From an uncultured Moraxella sp. (lineage in GTDB: Bacteria; Pseudomonadota; Gammaproteobacteria; Pseudomonadales; Moraxellaceae): a stretch of 30,166 nt of DNA. This document shows, piece after piece, positions 1-8,411 of this stretch (position 1 is the first letter of the stretch; each line of letters opens with the position of its first letter). The notes below the pieces were generated by a model. The model was not told the DNA's origin, did no database searches, and worked only from the letters and a program-made list of their open reading frames with translations. The stretch lies in NCBI GenBank assembly GCA_943908405.1, contig CALTTE010000011.1:1-30166 (forward strand), given 5' to 3'. The translations under genes were made by a program, and so were the position numbers.

Positions 1-57
1 TCCGTTTTCCGTTTTCCGTTTTCCGTTTTCCGTTTTCCGTTTTCCGTTTTCCGTTTT
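1..57. repeat. 7-bp tandem repeat, 8 perfect copies (CCGTTTT)
   Basis: Eight uninterrupted copies of CCGTTTT occupy positions 2-57 and the array continues to or past the left edge, so the true copy number is unknown. A 7-bp unit is not a multiple of three, so gain or loss of one copy would shift a reading frame or change promoter spacing. Reading rightward, all three frames reach a stop within about 25 bases of the array, so it could be the 3' tail of a plus-strand gene to the left. On the minus strand I see no start codon just upstream that leads into it without a stop. It lies beyond the pta terminator and is not part of pta. Confidence 0.95.
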
Positions 58-114
58 CTAAAATATTAGCGCATTAGCCGATTACCCTGTCAAGCAAAAT
101 CACCCTAGATTAAG

Positions 115-147
115 CCTAAAAAAGCACCCAAATCCTTGAGTGCTTTT
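115..147 (-). terminator. Rho-independent terminator of ackA-pta
   Basis: On the minus strand an 8-bp stem, AAAAGCAC (147-140) paired with GTGCTTTT (127-120), closes a 12-nt loop and runs straight into a T-rich tail. It begins about 20 bases after the pta stop codon, the expected place for the end of the operon transcript. Confidence 0.75.
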
Positions 148-166
148 CATAACCGTTTAATGTAAA

Positions 167-1633
167 TTATTTATCCGCCTGAATGGCTGTCAAGGCAATG
201 GTATAAACAATATCATCAACCAACGCCCCACGAGACAAATCATTAACAGGCTTATTTAAGCCTTGTAGCATCGGACCAACGCTTAATACATTAGCACTGC
301 GTTGCACCGCCTTATACAAGGCATTACCCACCGATAGACTTGGGAAAATAAAGACATTGGCTTGCCCTGCCACAGGCGAATTGGGGGCTTTGGATTTGGC
401 AACACTGGGTACGGTTGCCGCATCATATTGTAGCGGGCCATCAACCGCCAAATCAGGACGGCGTTCACGCACAATCTCTGTTGCCTTGACCACCAAATCC
501 ACGTCCACGCCTGCCCCTGACGTGCCCGTTGAATAGCTAATCATCGCAATTTTTGGGACAATGCCAAATGCCTTGGCAGAATCGGCTGTCTGAATGGCAA
601 TCTCCGCCAATTCATCGCTGTTGGGATTGGGATTAACCGCACAATCGGCATAAGCAACCACTTGCTCTGGCAACAGCATAAAAAAGACACTAGAAACGAG
701 CGAATACTCTGGGGCGGTTTTAATCAGCTGAAAGGCAGGGCGAATGGTATTGGCAGTTGTATGCACCGCCCCTGACACCAAGCCGTCTACATCACCCATT
801 TGCAACATCATCGTGCCAAGCACCACCGTATCTTGCAGCTGTTCTTTTGCCCCCGCTTCATCAAGCTTGCCACGGCGACGCTCTACCATCGGGGCAACGT
901 AATTATCCACAAGCGTAGCAGGGTCAATAATCTCAATATCAGCAGGTAAGGTTACACCACGTTCTTTGGCAACTTTTTCTACCTGTTCACGCTTGGCAAG
1001 TAACACACATTGGGCGATGCCACGACTTTGGCAAATACTCGCCGCTTCTACCGTGCGTGGCTCATCACCTTCTGGCAACACAATGCGTTTTTTGGCGGCA
1101 GTCGCTTTTTTAACAAGCTCCACCCGAAACGCTGACGGCGATAGCACTTTTTGACTAAAGGTTGGTAATAACGATTTGGCAAAATCTTTGGATAATTCTG
1201 CCACCACAGGAAACCACAGCGATGACGAGCTTGCCTTAGCAATCGCTCCTACCACTCGCCCTTCTTTACCACCAAACACTTGGGCATTGATGGCAATATC
1301 GGTCATTGAATCGTTGTCCGCTACCAGCACCACTTTGGCAGACAAGGCATTTGCCAAATGGCGGTTGGTAAGCGTACTGTAGCTTTTGCCAAATGGCATA
1401 CCCTTGACCACCACCACTTGCGTATCAGCTTCGGCAAGCGTGTAGGCTTTTTCCATCAAATCGTCTAAATTGTTATCAGCCAACGCTTGCTCTAGCTCAT
1501 CTTTACTGATTTGCTCAAAAAAGATATTGACCGAACTTGCTGTTTTTACGCCGTCAATACCTGCCAAAAACTGGGCAATGGCGTTGTCTACATTGGCGGT
1601 TGTTGTGGTTGGTACAAATAAAAACACACTCAT
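167..1633 (-). CDS. pta: Phosphate acetyltransferase, short form lacking the middle (DRTGG) region
   Basis: Pta interconverts acetyl-CoA and acetyl phosphate in the cytoplasm and works with AckA. The C-terminal catalytic domain (residues about 164-488) is intact and closely resembles enterobacterial Pta: RIVLPEGDEPRTV near 183, SGAVHTTANTIRP, SYSTGTSGAG and a conserved end. The N-terminal part (1-135) resembles the Pta N-domain, but the P-loop-like start is degenerate (VPTTTTANVD). Roughly 200 residues between the N-domain and the catalytic domain, including the DRTGG region, are absent. The protein is 488 residues, against about 700 for the long family. The frame is open throughout, so this is an in-frame loss, not a frameshift. 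I chose the ATG at 1633 because AAAAGGAA lies 7 bases upstream; an ATG at 1651 is in frame but lacks a good ribosome site. The gene follows ackA by about 120 bp. Confidence 0.93.
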   Translation of the reverse strand: MSVFLFVPTTTTANVDNAIAQFLAGIDGVKTASSVNIFFEQISKDELEQALADNNLDDLMEKAYTLAEADTQVVVVKGMPFGKSYSTLTNRHLANALSAKVVLVADNDSMTDIAINAQVFGGKEGRVVGAIAKASSSSLWFPVVAELSKDFAKSLLPTFSQKVLSPSAFRVELVKKATAAKKRIVLPEGDEPRTVEAASICQSRGIAQCVLLAKREQVEKVAKERGVTLPADIEIIDPATLVDNYVAPMVERRRGKLDEAGAKEQLQDTVVLGTMMLQMGDVDGLVSGAVHTTANTIRPAFQLIKTAPEYSLVSSVFFMLLPEQVVAYADCAVNPNPNSDELAEIAIQTADSAKAFGIVPKIAMISYSTGTSGAGVDVDLVVKATEIVRERRPDLAVDGPLQYDAATVPSVAKSKAPNSPVAGQANVFIFPSLSVGNALYKAVQRSANVLSVGPMLQGLNKPVNDLSRGALVDDIVYTIALTAIQADK

Positions 1634-1754
1634 TTTATTGTTCCTTTTCATATTTTGTTTATGCTTTTATTGGATTTTTAATTAACCCAACAAAAGCTTC
1701 GTTGATTAAACCATTTAAACAGATTAAACGAATTAAATATCAAACAATGACCAC

Positions 1755-2942
1755 TTAATTTAAATTAAGCACTTGTTTGGTTTCAAAAGCGATTTGAGCT
1801 TCTTCATCGGTTGGCACAACCCATAATTGCAACTGACTTGCGTCATTATGAAACGACCCTTCCGCCCCACGAAACAGCTTATCGTTACGCTCTTTGTCAA
1901 AATCAATGCCAAAATGGGGCAAATTATCCAGCACTTTTTCACGAATGATAGAGCCATTTTCACCAATACCGCCTGTAAAGACAATGCCTGTAAAGGTTGG
2001 TAAGGCACACGACAAAGCAGCGATATACCGTGCTACTTTATAACAAAATACGTCCAGTGCCAATGTTGCGTCCTTATCGCCATCTTTGTAGCCATCTTCT
2101 ATCGTTCGCATATCGCTTGAGATGCCAGATAAGCCCAAAAGTCCGCTTTTTTTGTTCAAAATGGCGTCAATCTCTTCTAGCGAATAGCCAAGTGTGCGAT
2201 GCAAATGAATGTGCAAACTTGGGTCAACATCGCCACTTCTTGTCCCCATAACCACCCCTTCAAGCGGGGTCAATCCCATTGATGTATCTAAGCTTTTGCC
2301 GTCATAAACAGCAGTGAGTGAACAGCCATTGCCCAAATGCGTGGTAATCCAACCATTTGGTTTACCTGTGTCCGCTAAGGTGTCGGCACGATGGCTGACA
2401 TAGTTGTGGCTTGTGCCGTGAAAGCCATAACGGCGAATGTGATGCTTGTCAAACAGCTCTTTTGGAATGGCATAGCGATAGGCTTTGGCAGGCATTGTTT
2501 GGTGAAAAGCGGTATCAAAAACCGTCACGTTCGGCAAATCAGGATAAATGGCTTGCACCGCTTCAATACCCAAGGCATTGGCAGGATTGTGCAAGGGAGC
2601 AAGCGATTTTAGCTCTTTGATGGCGGTCAATACGGTCTCATCAACTTTTACCGCTTGTGAAAACTCGTGTCCGCCGTGTACCACACGATGACCGACTGCG
2701 ACTGGCTTATATTCTTTTAATAGCTCTAGCACCACTTGCAAGGCTTGCTTGTGGTCAGCCCCTTTGGGCAAGTCAATTTGTTGCTTATTGCCAGCTTCAT
2801 CGCTGTGCTTAATGCGTGCATCATCTAGCCCCAAATTTTCGGCAAGCCCTGTAATGCGACTGTCGCCATCGTCTGAAATTAAGGCGTATTTAATAGATGA
2901 TGAACCGCAATTTAATACTAACGTGGGGTTTTGAATGCTCAT
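1755..2942 (-). CDS. ackA: Acetate kinase
   Basis: AckA transfers phosphate between ATP/acetate and ADP/acetyl phosphate in the cytoplasm. The 395 residues match the usual family length (about 400). Diagnostic motifs are in order: LNCGSSSIKY at residues 10-19 (ASKHA phosphate loop and family signature), VGHRVVHGGHEF near 83, HLGNGCSLTAV near 203, MGTRSGDVDP, and FTGGIGENG near 324 for adenosine binding. AGGA precedes the ATG by 8 bases. It is the first gene of an ackA-pta operon, with an extended -10 promoter about 40 bases upstream. Confidence 0.97.
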   Translation of the reverse strand: MSIQNPTLVLNCGSSSIKYALISDDGDSRITGLAENLGLDDARIKHSDEAGNKQQIDLPKGADHKQALQVVLELLKEYKPVAVGHRVVHGGHEFSQAVKVDETVLTAIKELKSLAPLHNPANALGIEAVQAIYPDLPNVTVFDTAFHQTMPAKAYRYAIPKELFDKHHIRRYGFHGTSHNYVSHRADTLADTGKPNGWITTHLGNGCSLTAVYDGKSLDTSMGLTPLEGVVMGTRSGDVDPSLHIHLHRTLGYSLEEIDAILNKKSGLLGLSGISSDMRTIEDGYKDGDKDATLALDVFCYKVARYIAALSCALPTFTGIVFTGGIGENGSIIREKVLDNLPHFGIDFDKERNDKLFRGAEGSFHNDASQLQLWVVPTDEEAQIAFETKQVLNLN

Positions 2943-2982
2943 AACGTTATCCTAATTATTGATAATGATAGTACAGCCGATA

Positions 2983-2991
2983 ATTATAGCA
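2983..2991 (-). promoter_or_regulatory. Putative extended -10 promoter of ackA-pta
   Basis: On the minus strand the sequence reads TGCTATAAT, a perfect -10 hexamer with the TGn extension, about 40 bases upstream of the ackA start. A CTGACC about 18 bases upstream is a weak -35 candidate. The same TGCTATAAT word lies upstream of polA and hemH. Confidence 0.5.
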
Positions 2992-3249
2992 CAAATCAAT
3001 ACTTGGGTCAGTCATTTTTTGGGGTAAGCTTTGCCAGTCAATACAGACGATGGCGTTTATTTTAATAGACAATCAAATTAAGCAAAATCAATGGAGCGTG
3101 TTATCATTGGCAATCTTACCTACCTTATTGACAAAAACTGCACGCTCATCAATATAGATTGCTAGTTGATTACCCATAAAAAACCAACAACTTTTTTAAC
3201 ACCAATAAGTCAAGCAATCATCAAAAAACTTGGCAAATTAGGCAGATGA

Positions 3250-3301
3250 TTTGGATAGATAGTTTGGATAGACAGCTTAGGCAAATAGTTTGGACAAATA
3301 A
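3250..3301. repeat. Degenerate 13-bp tandem repeat, 4 copies
   Basis: Four consecutive 13-bp units occur: TTTGGATAGATAG, TTTGGATAGACAG, CTTAGGCAAATAG and TTTGGACAAATAA. Units 1 and 2 differ by one base; units 3 and 4 are more diverged. The array ends just before the first rightward gene. Confidence 0.8.
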
Positions 3302-3352
3302 TATTTACTTTTGAATTGCTTTACGGTAAAGTCATTTAATTTACCTGATACT

Positions 3353-3832
3353 ATGATGATAAATCTGCCAGTTTATTTAGCGGTTATTGGACTTGTTATG
3401 TCAAGCTTGACAGGGTGTGTGGCACAGACAAAAGCAGTTACCAACCCACCACTTGCCACTCCATCAATTACCGCCCCACCGCTTGTAATACAACAACCTA
3501 GCACAGCAATAGAGCATACTTGGCACGTTGTCGCAATCAATAGCACAAGCACACACAATGCGACACTGAGCTTTTATGATAACGGACAAGGCAGTGCCTA
3601 TGCTGGTTGCAATCGTATTCGTTTTAGTTATCGTATAGATGGGCAAAAACTTGCCATTGGACAAATTTTTAGCACCAAAAAGGCTTGTCCAGAGATGGCT
3701 ACCGAGCATTTGTTACTGCGACATCTGCCCCACATTACCACCTATACCGTGAGCGATAATCTCCTTACTTTAGTGGGCAATGATAGCCGTATTGTCAGCC
3801 AACAAAACAGCTATAGACAACCCTCGCTATAA
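3353..3832 (+). CDS. META-domain (DUF306, HslJ-like) lipoprotein, single domain
   Basis: This is a small envelope lipoprotein with one META domain. The first 22 residues form a hydrophobic segment ending in a lipobox (SLTGC, Cys22). A short Pro/Thr-rich linker follows, then the domain (about residues 55-150): a Trp start (HTWHVVAI), the GCNRIRFSY motif with its conserved Gly-Cys-Asn, and a paired Cys in KKACPE. The start is uncertain: ATG 3353 and ATG 3356 have no clear ribosome site, and the signal peptide then lacks a positive charge. A TTG at 3311 would extend it by 14 residues and add a Lys. META domains occur in HslJ, linked to novobiocin and heat-shock phenotypes, but the biochemical role is unknown. 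The next gene, 44 bp downstream, is a two-domain paralogue. Confidence 0.78.
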   Translation: MMINLPVYLAVIGLVMSSLTGCVAQTKAVTNPPLATPSITAPPLVIQQPSTAIEHTWHVVAINSTSTHNATLSFYDNGQGSAYAGCNRIRFSYRIDGQKLAIGQIFSTKKACPEMATEHLLLRHLPHITTYTVSDNLLTLVGNDSRIVSQQNSYRQPSL

Positions 3833-3876
3833 AATGCTATGATTTTGTTTTACCAAACATACACATAAGGAAAAAA

Positions 3877-4695
3877 ATGACTTCAAACCACTTATTTACC
3901 CTACCGTTTTGCCTTGCCTTATCATCACTACTTATGGCGTGTAGCCCCACACAAACCAACTCCGCCAAGCCTATGCCACAAACCAACCCATCACAAACCG
4001 CCCACGCCCCATCAACCGACCTGTCAGCCCTAATGGGCAGTTGGCATTTGGTAAGTGGCGATTTGCCAAGCAGTGCCTATTTATCTTTTGTGGCAGACAA
4101 TGACTTGCAAAGTCAGCCAAATCAGCTGTTTTTATCAGGCGGTGTTGGTTGTAATCAGCTGTCCTTGCCTGTTGCGGTTATGGGCAATCAGCTTATCCCA
4201 CAAGCAATGCCCATTAGCACGTTAATGGCTTGCGATAACCCAACCGATGAACAGCGTTTTGCCGACTTTTTTACCCATATCAAACAGTATGAGCTTACAG
4301 GCGACAGCCTTACTTTAACCAGTAGCAACAGCCGTGGCGACACCCAAGCCACCTTTCACCGCACCCCTTTACAGCAAACGTGGCAGCTGATAGATGCTAT
4401 TGGCTTTGATACGCCTTTAAGCGATAACGATATGACCAGCGTGGTGCTGGATTTTAGCCAAACAAATAGCGTTTATGCCACCGCAGGGTGCAACGCCTTA
4501 ACGTTTGGATTTCACCCACAAACAAGCCAATTTGACCGCCCCACGTCCACACGAATGGCGTGTACTGATGTTCCTGCAGAATCACTGCTTATCACATTTT
4601 TGCCCAGCGTCAATCGCTACACCATCAAACAACAACAGCTTATATTAATCAATAAAGCAGGGCAACGCTTGATTTTTACCCCAAAAACACCGTAA
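3877..4695 (+). CDS. META-domain lipoprotein with two tandem META domains
   Basis: A 272-residue predicted lipoprotein: signal peptide with lipobox LLMAC (Cys22), a Pro/Thr/Gln-rich linker to about 45, then two META-type domains. Domain 1 (about 48-165) has GSWHLVSG, GGVGCNQL and LMACDNP. Domain 2 (about 166-272) has QTWQLIDA, ATAGCNALTF and TRMACTD. In each the Gly-Cys-Asn motif is followed 25-40 residues later by a second Cys in an M-A-C context, so each domain probably has its own disulfide or Cys pair. A strong AAGGAA lies 7 bases before the ATG. With the preceding gene this makes three META domains in a row, probably by duplication. The specific function is unknown. Confidence 0.82.
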   Translation: MTSNHLFTLPFCLALSSLLMACSPTQTNSAKPMPQTNPSQTAHAPSTDLSALMGSWHLVSGDLPSSAYLSFVADNDLQSQPNQLFLSGGVGCNQLSLPVAVMGNQLIPQAMPISTLMACDNPTDEQRFADFFTHIKQYELTGDSLTLTSSNSRGDTQATFHRTPLQQTWQLIDAIGFDTPLSDNDMTSVVLDFSQTNSVYATAGCNALTFGFHPQTSQFDRPTSTRMACTDVPAESLLITFLPSVNRYTIKQQQLILINKAGQRLIFTPKTP

Positions 4696-4750
4696 AATTT
4701 GTGGCAAGACAGCTGTTTTATTTTTTAAATTATTTTTATAAGGAGTAACA

Positions 4751-6967
4751 ATGAGTACCATTATTTATACCCACACCGATGAAGCCCCTGCCCTTGCTAC
4801 CCAGTCGTTTTTGCCGATTGTTAAGCAATTTGTCAAACACGCCGATATTGACGTAAAAACTGCCGATATCTCTTTGGCAGGGCGGATTTTGGCGGTATTT
4901 GCCGACACCTTGCCACAAGAACAACAAACCGAAGATGCTCTAGCCAAGCTTGGCACGCTTGTTAAAGAGCCAAACGCCAACGTGATTAAACTGCCTAACA
5001 TCAGTGCATCAATGCCCCAATTAAATGCCGCCATCAAAGAGCTACAAGCTTTAGGCTATGCCATTCCTGATTATCCCACCAATCCTCAAAGCGATGAAGA
5101 AAAAGCCATTGCCGAGCGTTATGACCGTGTCAAAGGCAGTGCGGTAAACCCTGTGTTGCGTGAAGGCAACTCTGACCGCCGTGCCCCAAAAGCGGTGAAA
5201 AATTTTGCCAAAAAATTCCCCCACAGTATGGGGGCGTGGGACAAAAACAGCAAATCGCACGTTGCCACTATGCAAGATGGGGATTTTTTTCATAACGAAC
5301 AATCGGTAACGGTAGATAAAGCCACCACCGTTAAATTTGTCTTTACCGACCAAGACGGCAACGAAAGCGAGCTAAGAAAACCCTTAGCCTTGCAAGCAGG
5401 CGAAATCATTGACGCCACCTTTATGAGCAAAAATAAATTGGTCGCCTTTTTAAAGGAGCAAATCAAAGATGCCAAAGCACAAGACGTGCTATTTTCGCTA
5501 CACCTAAAAGCAACGATGATGAAAGTGTCTGACCCCATTATTTTTGGACACGCAGTCAAGGCATTTTTTGCCCCAGTGTTTGAACAATTTGGCGAAGAGC
5601 TACAAAACGCAGGCGTTAATGTCAATAACGGCTTGGGCAATTTACTCAATCACTTAGACAAATTAGATGGCGACACCAAACAAGCCGTAGAACAAGCCAT
5701 TAGCGATGTGTATCGTACCGCTCCAAGCCTGGCTATGGTAGACAGCGACAAAGGCATTACCAATTTGCACGTGCCAAGCGATGTGATTGTGGACGCATCA
5801 ATGCCTGCGATGATAAGAAACTCTGGGCAAATGTGGGACAAAGACGGCAAGCCCAAAGACACCAAAGCGGTTATTCCTGACAGCTCTTACGCTGGGATTT
5901 ATAAGGCGGTGATTGAGTTTTGTAAGCAAAATGGAGCGTTTGACCCGACCACCATGGGCAGTGTGCCAAATGTTGGCTTGATGGCTCAAAAAGCAGAAGA
6001 ATACGGTAGCCACGACAAAACCTTTGAAATCAAAAGCGATGGCAAAGTCGCATTGATTGATGATAACGGCACTGTTTTGACTTGCCACAATGTGGAAGCA
6101 GGCGATATTTGGCGTGCTTGCCAAACCAAAGATGCGCCCATTAAAGATTGGGTAGCGTTGGCGGTCAATCGTGCCAGATTATCCAACACGCCAGCGATTT
6201 TTTGGCTAGACCAAAACCGTGCTCACGACCGTGAACTCATCAAAAAGGTGGAAAAATACTTAAAAGAATTGGACACCGATGGGCTGGATTTATCCATTTT
6301 GCCCCCTGATGAGGCGTGCCTTGCCAGCCTAGAACGCATCAAAGACGGCTTGGATACCATCTCGGTAACAGGCAATGTCTTGCGTGATTATAATACCGAT
6401 TTGTTCCCTATTTTGGAGCTTGGCACGTCGGCAAAAATGCTCTCCATTGTACCGCTAATGAACGGTGGTGGGCTATTTGAGACTGGAGCGGGTGGGTCTG
6501 CACCCAAGCACGTCAGCCAGTTTTTGGACGAAAACCATTTGCGTTGGGATAGTCTGGGCGAATTTTTGGCATTGGCGGTGTCTTTGGAGCATTCGGCTCA
6601 AAAAAACAACAACGCTACCGCCCAAATATTGGCAGACACGTTAGATAAAGCCACCGAAACATTATTGCTCAACGACAAATCCCCAAAACGCAAAGCAGGC
6701 GAGCTTGACAATCGTGGCAGTCATTATTATTTGGCACGCTACTGGGCAGAAAATCTAGCCAAGCAAAGCGATGATGACACGCTTGCCAAAACCTTCGCCC
6801 CCATTGCCACCGCCCTTGCCGAGCAAGAAAGCGTAATTTTGGATGAATTAAATGGCGTACAAGGCAAACCTATGGACATTGGTGGCTATTATGCCCCCAA
6901 TGATGACAAAACCGCCAAGGCAATGCGTCCAAGCGATACATTCAATGGCATTATAAACAGCATTTAA
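4751..6967 (+). CDS. icd: Isocitrate dehydrogenase (NADP+), monomeric type
   Basis: Converts isocitrate to 2-oxoglutarate with NADP+ reduction in the citric acid cycle. The 738-residue length and sequence are those of the monomeric class (about 740 residues), which is unrelated in length to the 420-residue dimeric enzyme. Recognisable blocks are the MSTIIYTHTDEAP start, the substrate-binding stretch with REGNSDRRAP at 137-146, LHLKATMMKVSDPI near 249, and NGGGLFETGAGGSAPKH near 575. AGGAG lies 6 bases before the ATG. The gap to the upstream lipoprotein gene is 55 bp, so shared transcription is possible but not shown. The product, 2-oxoglutarate, is also the product of the D-2-hydroxyglutarate dehydrogenase encoded near the right end. 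Confidence 0.97.
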   Translation: MSTIIYTHTDEAPALATQSFLPIVKQFVKHADIDVKTADISLAGRILAVFADTLPQEQQTEDALAKLGTLVKEPNANVIKLPNISASMPQLNAAIKELQALGYAIPDYPTNPQSDEEKAIAERYDRVKGSAVNPVLREGNSDRRAPKAVKNFAKKFPHSMGAWDKNSKSHVATMQDGDFFHNEQSVTVDKATTVKFVFTDQDGNESELRKPLALQAGEIIDATFMSKNKLVAFLKEQIKDAKAQDVLFSLHLKATMMKVSDPIIFGHAVKAFFAPVFEQFGEELQNAGVNVNNGLGNLLNHLDKLDGDTKQAVEQAISDVYRTAPSLAMVDSDKGITNLHVPSDVIVDASMPAMIRNSGQMWDKDGKPKDTKAVIPDSSYAGIYKAVIEFCKQNGAFDPTTMGSVPNVGLMAQKAEEYGSHDKTFEIKSDGKVALIDDNGTVLTCHNVEAGDIWRACQTKDAPIKDWVALAVNRARLSNTPAIFWLDQNRAHDRELIKKVEKYLKELDTDGLDLSILPPDEACLASLERIKDGLDTISVTGNVLRDYNTDLFPILELGTSAKMLSIVPLMNGGGLFETGAGGSAPKHVSQFLDENHLRWDSLGEFLALAVSLEHSAQKNNNATAQILADTLDKATETLLLNDKSPKRKAGELDNRGSHYYLARYWAENLAKQSDDDTLAKTFAPIATALAEQESVILDELNGVQGKPMDIGGYYAPNDDKTAKAMRPSDTFNGIINSI

Positions 6968-6984
6968 TTAGACAGGAGCAAACA

Positions 6985-7674
6985 GTGCAATCTTATAAAA
7001 TAATACCCAAACTGGCATTAATATCCTTTGTGTTTATGCTTAGTGCCTGCAGTAATGCAGACCCTATGACAAAGAATAACAGCCCTATGCAACAACCCCA
7101 ACCAACCTATGACCACAACAGCGCCCATCTTCAGCATAGCAAAGACTATATGAAAGCAATGTCCCAAATGCATACACAAATGCGCGCTGTAGAGTCAAAC
7201 AATGTTGATGTGGCGTTTATACAAGGCATGATACCCCATCATCAAGGAGCCATTGATATGGCAACCATCCAGCTATTATATGGCAAAGACCCTGCAATGC
7301 GTGATTTGGCCAACAACATCATTGCCACACAAAAACAAGAGATTGCTGTTATGCAACATTGGCTAAAAACCAATGCTGCCACTGTTGCCGACAACAATGA
7401 CACCAACGACGCTATGGCAGCTGCTCGTAAATCACTCAAAATCAAAGACCATCAAAATCACGAAGCAATGATGGCAGGCATTACTGACAATAACCCTGAC
7501 ATTGCCTTTGCCAAGGGCATGATACCCCATCATCAAGGAGCCATTGATATGGCAGAGATGGTGCTACAATACAGTCAAGACACGAGCATAAAATCATTGG
7601 CAAATCAAATCAAACAAGAGCAACAATCCGAAATTGCCTATATGAAAAACTGGCTTAACACCAAAAGCAATTAA
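6985..7674 (+). CDS. DUF305 lipoprotein with two DUF305 copies
   Basis: A 229-residue predicted envelope lipoprotein starting at GTG (6985), with CAGGAG 5-6 bases upstream; the gene is 17 bp after icd. The signal peptide ends in lipobox LSAC (Cys22). Two copies of the DUF305 motif follow, at about residues 79-130 and 176-227. Each contains GMIPHHQGAIDMA, then a helix ending in EIA-M---WL. Some DUF305 proteins bind copper in the periplasm, and the paired His and Met residues (H-H-Q, many Met) fit metal binding, but the metal is inferred. The two motif copies share a 39-bp identical DNA stretch (7225-7263 and 7516-7554), pointing to recent internal duplication or gene conversion. Confidence 0.85.
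   Translation: MQSYKIIPKLALISFVFMLSACSNADPMTKNNSPMQQPQPTYDHNSAHLQHSKDYMKAMSQMHTQMRAVESNNVDVAFIQGMIPHHQGAIDMATIQLLYGKDPAMRDLANNIIATQKQEIAVMQHWLKTNAATVADNNDTNDAMAAARKSLKIKDHQNHEAMMAGITDNNPDIAFAKGMIPHHQGAIDMAEMVLQYSQDTSIKSLANQIKQEQQSEIAYMKNWLNTKSN
7225..7554 (+). repeat. 39-bp exact direct repeat inside the DUF305 gene
   Basis: Positions 7225-7263 and 7516-7554 are identical over 39 bases, including synonymous sites, and are 291 bp (97 codons) apart, in frame. They encode the metal-binding-like HHQGAIDMA core of each DUF305 copy. The flanking codons have diverged, so identity at this level is better explained by recent conversion or strong local constraint than by old duplication alone. Confidence 0.9.
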
Positions 7675-7683
7675 ATCGCCAAA

Positions 7684-7715
7684 AATAAATACCGCCCCAT
7701 TGAGCGGTATTTATT
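7684..7715. terminator. Bidirectional terminator between the DUF305 and YagU genes
   Basis: A perfect 12-bp stem, AATAAATACCGC (7684-7695) with GCGGTATTTATT (7704-7715), closes an 8-nt loop. T-rich tracts follow on both strands. It lies 9 bp after the DUF305 stop and about 50 bp after the stop of the convergent minus-strand gene, so it can serve both. Confidence 0.85.
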
Positions 7716-7768
7716 CTTGATTTCCGTCTTAAAGATGACAAGGCAATCGCTAATCATCAGTAATATTC

Positions 7769-8368
7769 CTAATCTTTGGTCTTGTACACAGGACGAGCGG
7801 GGGCATTTGCCCATTGACCGTAGATGGGCTTACCAAAATGAGCCAATACCGCAATCATACAAACTTCAATAGAAAACGCCCAATAAATATGCCCAACAAT
7901 CTCACTCCAAAACTCATAACCGTTGAGATTCCAAAGCCAGCCTACCTTGCCATCGGCATAGCTGGGATTACGAAACCCAAGCAATGGAATAATAAATCCA
8001 TGTGTGGCAACGGTAATAATCAAACCATAAAGCACCCCGTACCATAGGCGGATTTTATTCCAATACACCGCCACCCAAGCATACACAAAAGCACAAGCAA
8101 AACTAAACAGCCAATGATACAACGACACCGCCCCAAGCACGCTAATGCCTTGATACATATAATCCAGCGAATGCTGATTAAAGCCAAATGGTCCAAGCCA
8201 AGCATCAATATGTGCCCCTGGTGGCGACAACTCGCCTTTGGGACGTGGTGGCATATTAACCTCAGAACCCCATTTAACCAGCGAGCTGATAAATCCACCC
8301 ACCAACGTTGTCCAAATAATTACTTGTTTATTTACCGCTTTCATGTCAGATGATGATGTTTTTTCCAT
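7769..8368 (-). CDS. YagU-family inner membrane protein (DUF1440)
   Basis: A 199-residue integral membrane protein resembling E. coli YagU (204 residues), which has been linked to acid resistance. Matching blocks are the first membrane segment running into VKWGSEVNMPPRP, an internal segment LWYGVLYGLI followed by HGFIIPLLG, and a C-terminal SEIVGHIYWAFSIE. About four hydrophobic segments are visible. I chose the ATG at 8368 because it fits the family length and GGAA lies 7-10 bases upstream; the open frame extends 39 codons further but that part has no family match. It has its own weak promoter and shares a terminator with the convergent DUF305 gene. The molecular function is unknown. Confidence 0.85.
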   Translation of the reverse strand: MEKTSSSDMKAVNKQVIIWTTLVGGFISSLVKWGSEVNMPPRPKGELSPPGAHIDAWLGPFGFNQHSLDYMYQGISVLGAVSLYHWLFSFACAFVYAWVAVYWNKIRLWYGVLYGLIITVATHGFIIPLLGFRNPSYADGKVGWLWNLNGYEFWSEIVGHIYWAFSIEVCMIAVLAHFGKPIYGQWANAPARPVYKTKD

Positions 8369-8411
8369 ACTTTTTCCAAAAATATTAACTTGAATCAATA
8401 CACCAATGATT

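Larger units (their letters stand above)
2943..3352. other. Divergent intergenic region ackA / META lipoprotein
   Basis: This 410-bp AT-rich gap holds the ackA promoter at its left end, a four-copy degenerate 13-bp repeat (3250-3301), and a 13-bp palindrome, CTTTAC-G-GTAAAG, at 3319-3331 that could be an operator for the rightward gene. I see no convincing small ORF or RNA gene. Confidence 0.5.

Noticed and set aside
1..57. CRISPR-like repeat array
   Set aside because: Units are 7 bp and contiguous, with no spacers, so it is a simple tandem repeat.
5290..5649. A 119-codon open frame on the minus strand
   Set aside because: It is antisense to icd, with no start signal or family match.
7684..7715. 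Attachment site or mobile-element end
   Set aside because: The perfect inverted repeat has T tracts on both sides and lies between convergent genes, so a bidirectional terminator explains it.
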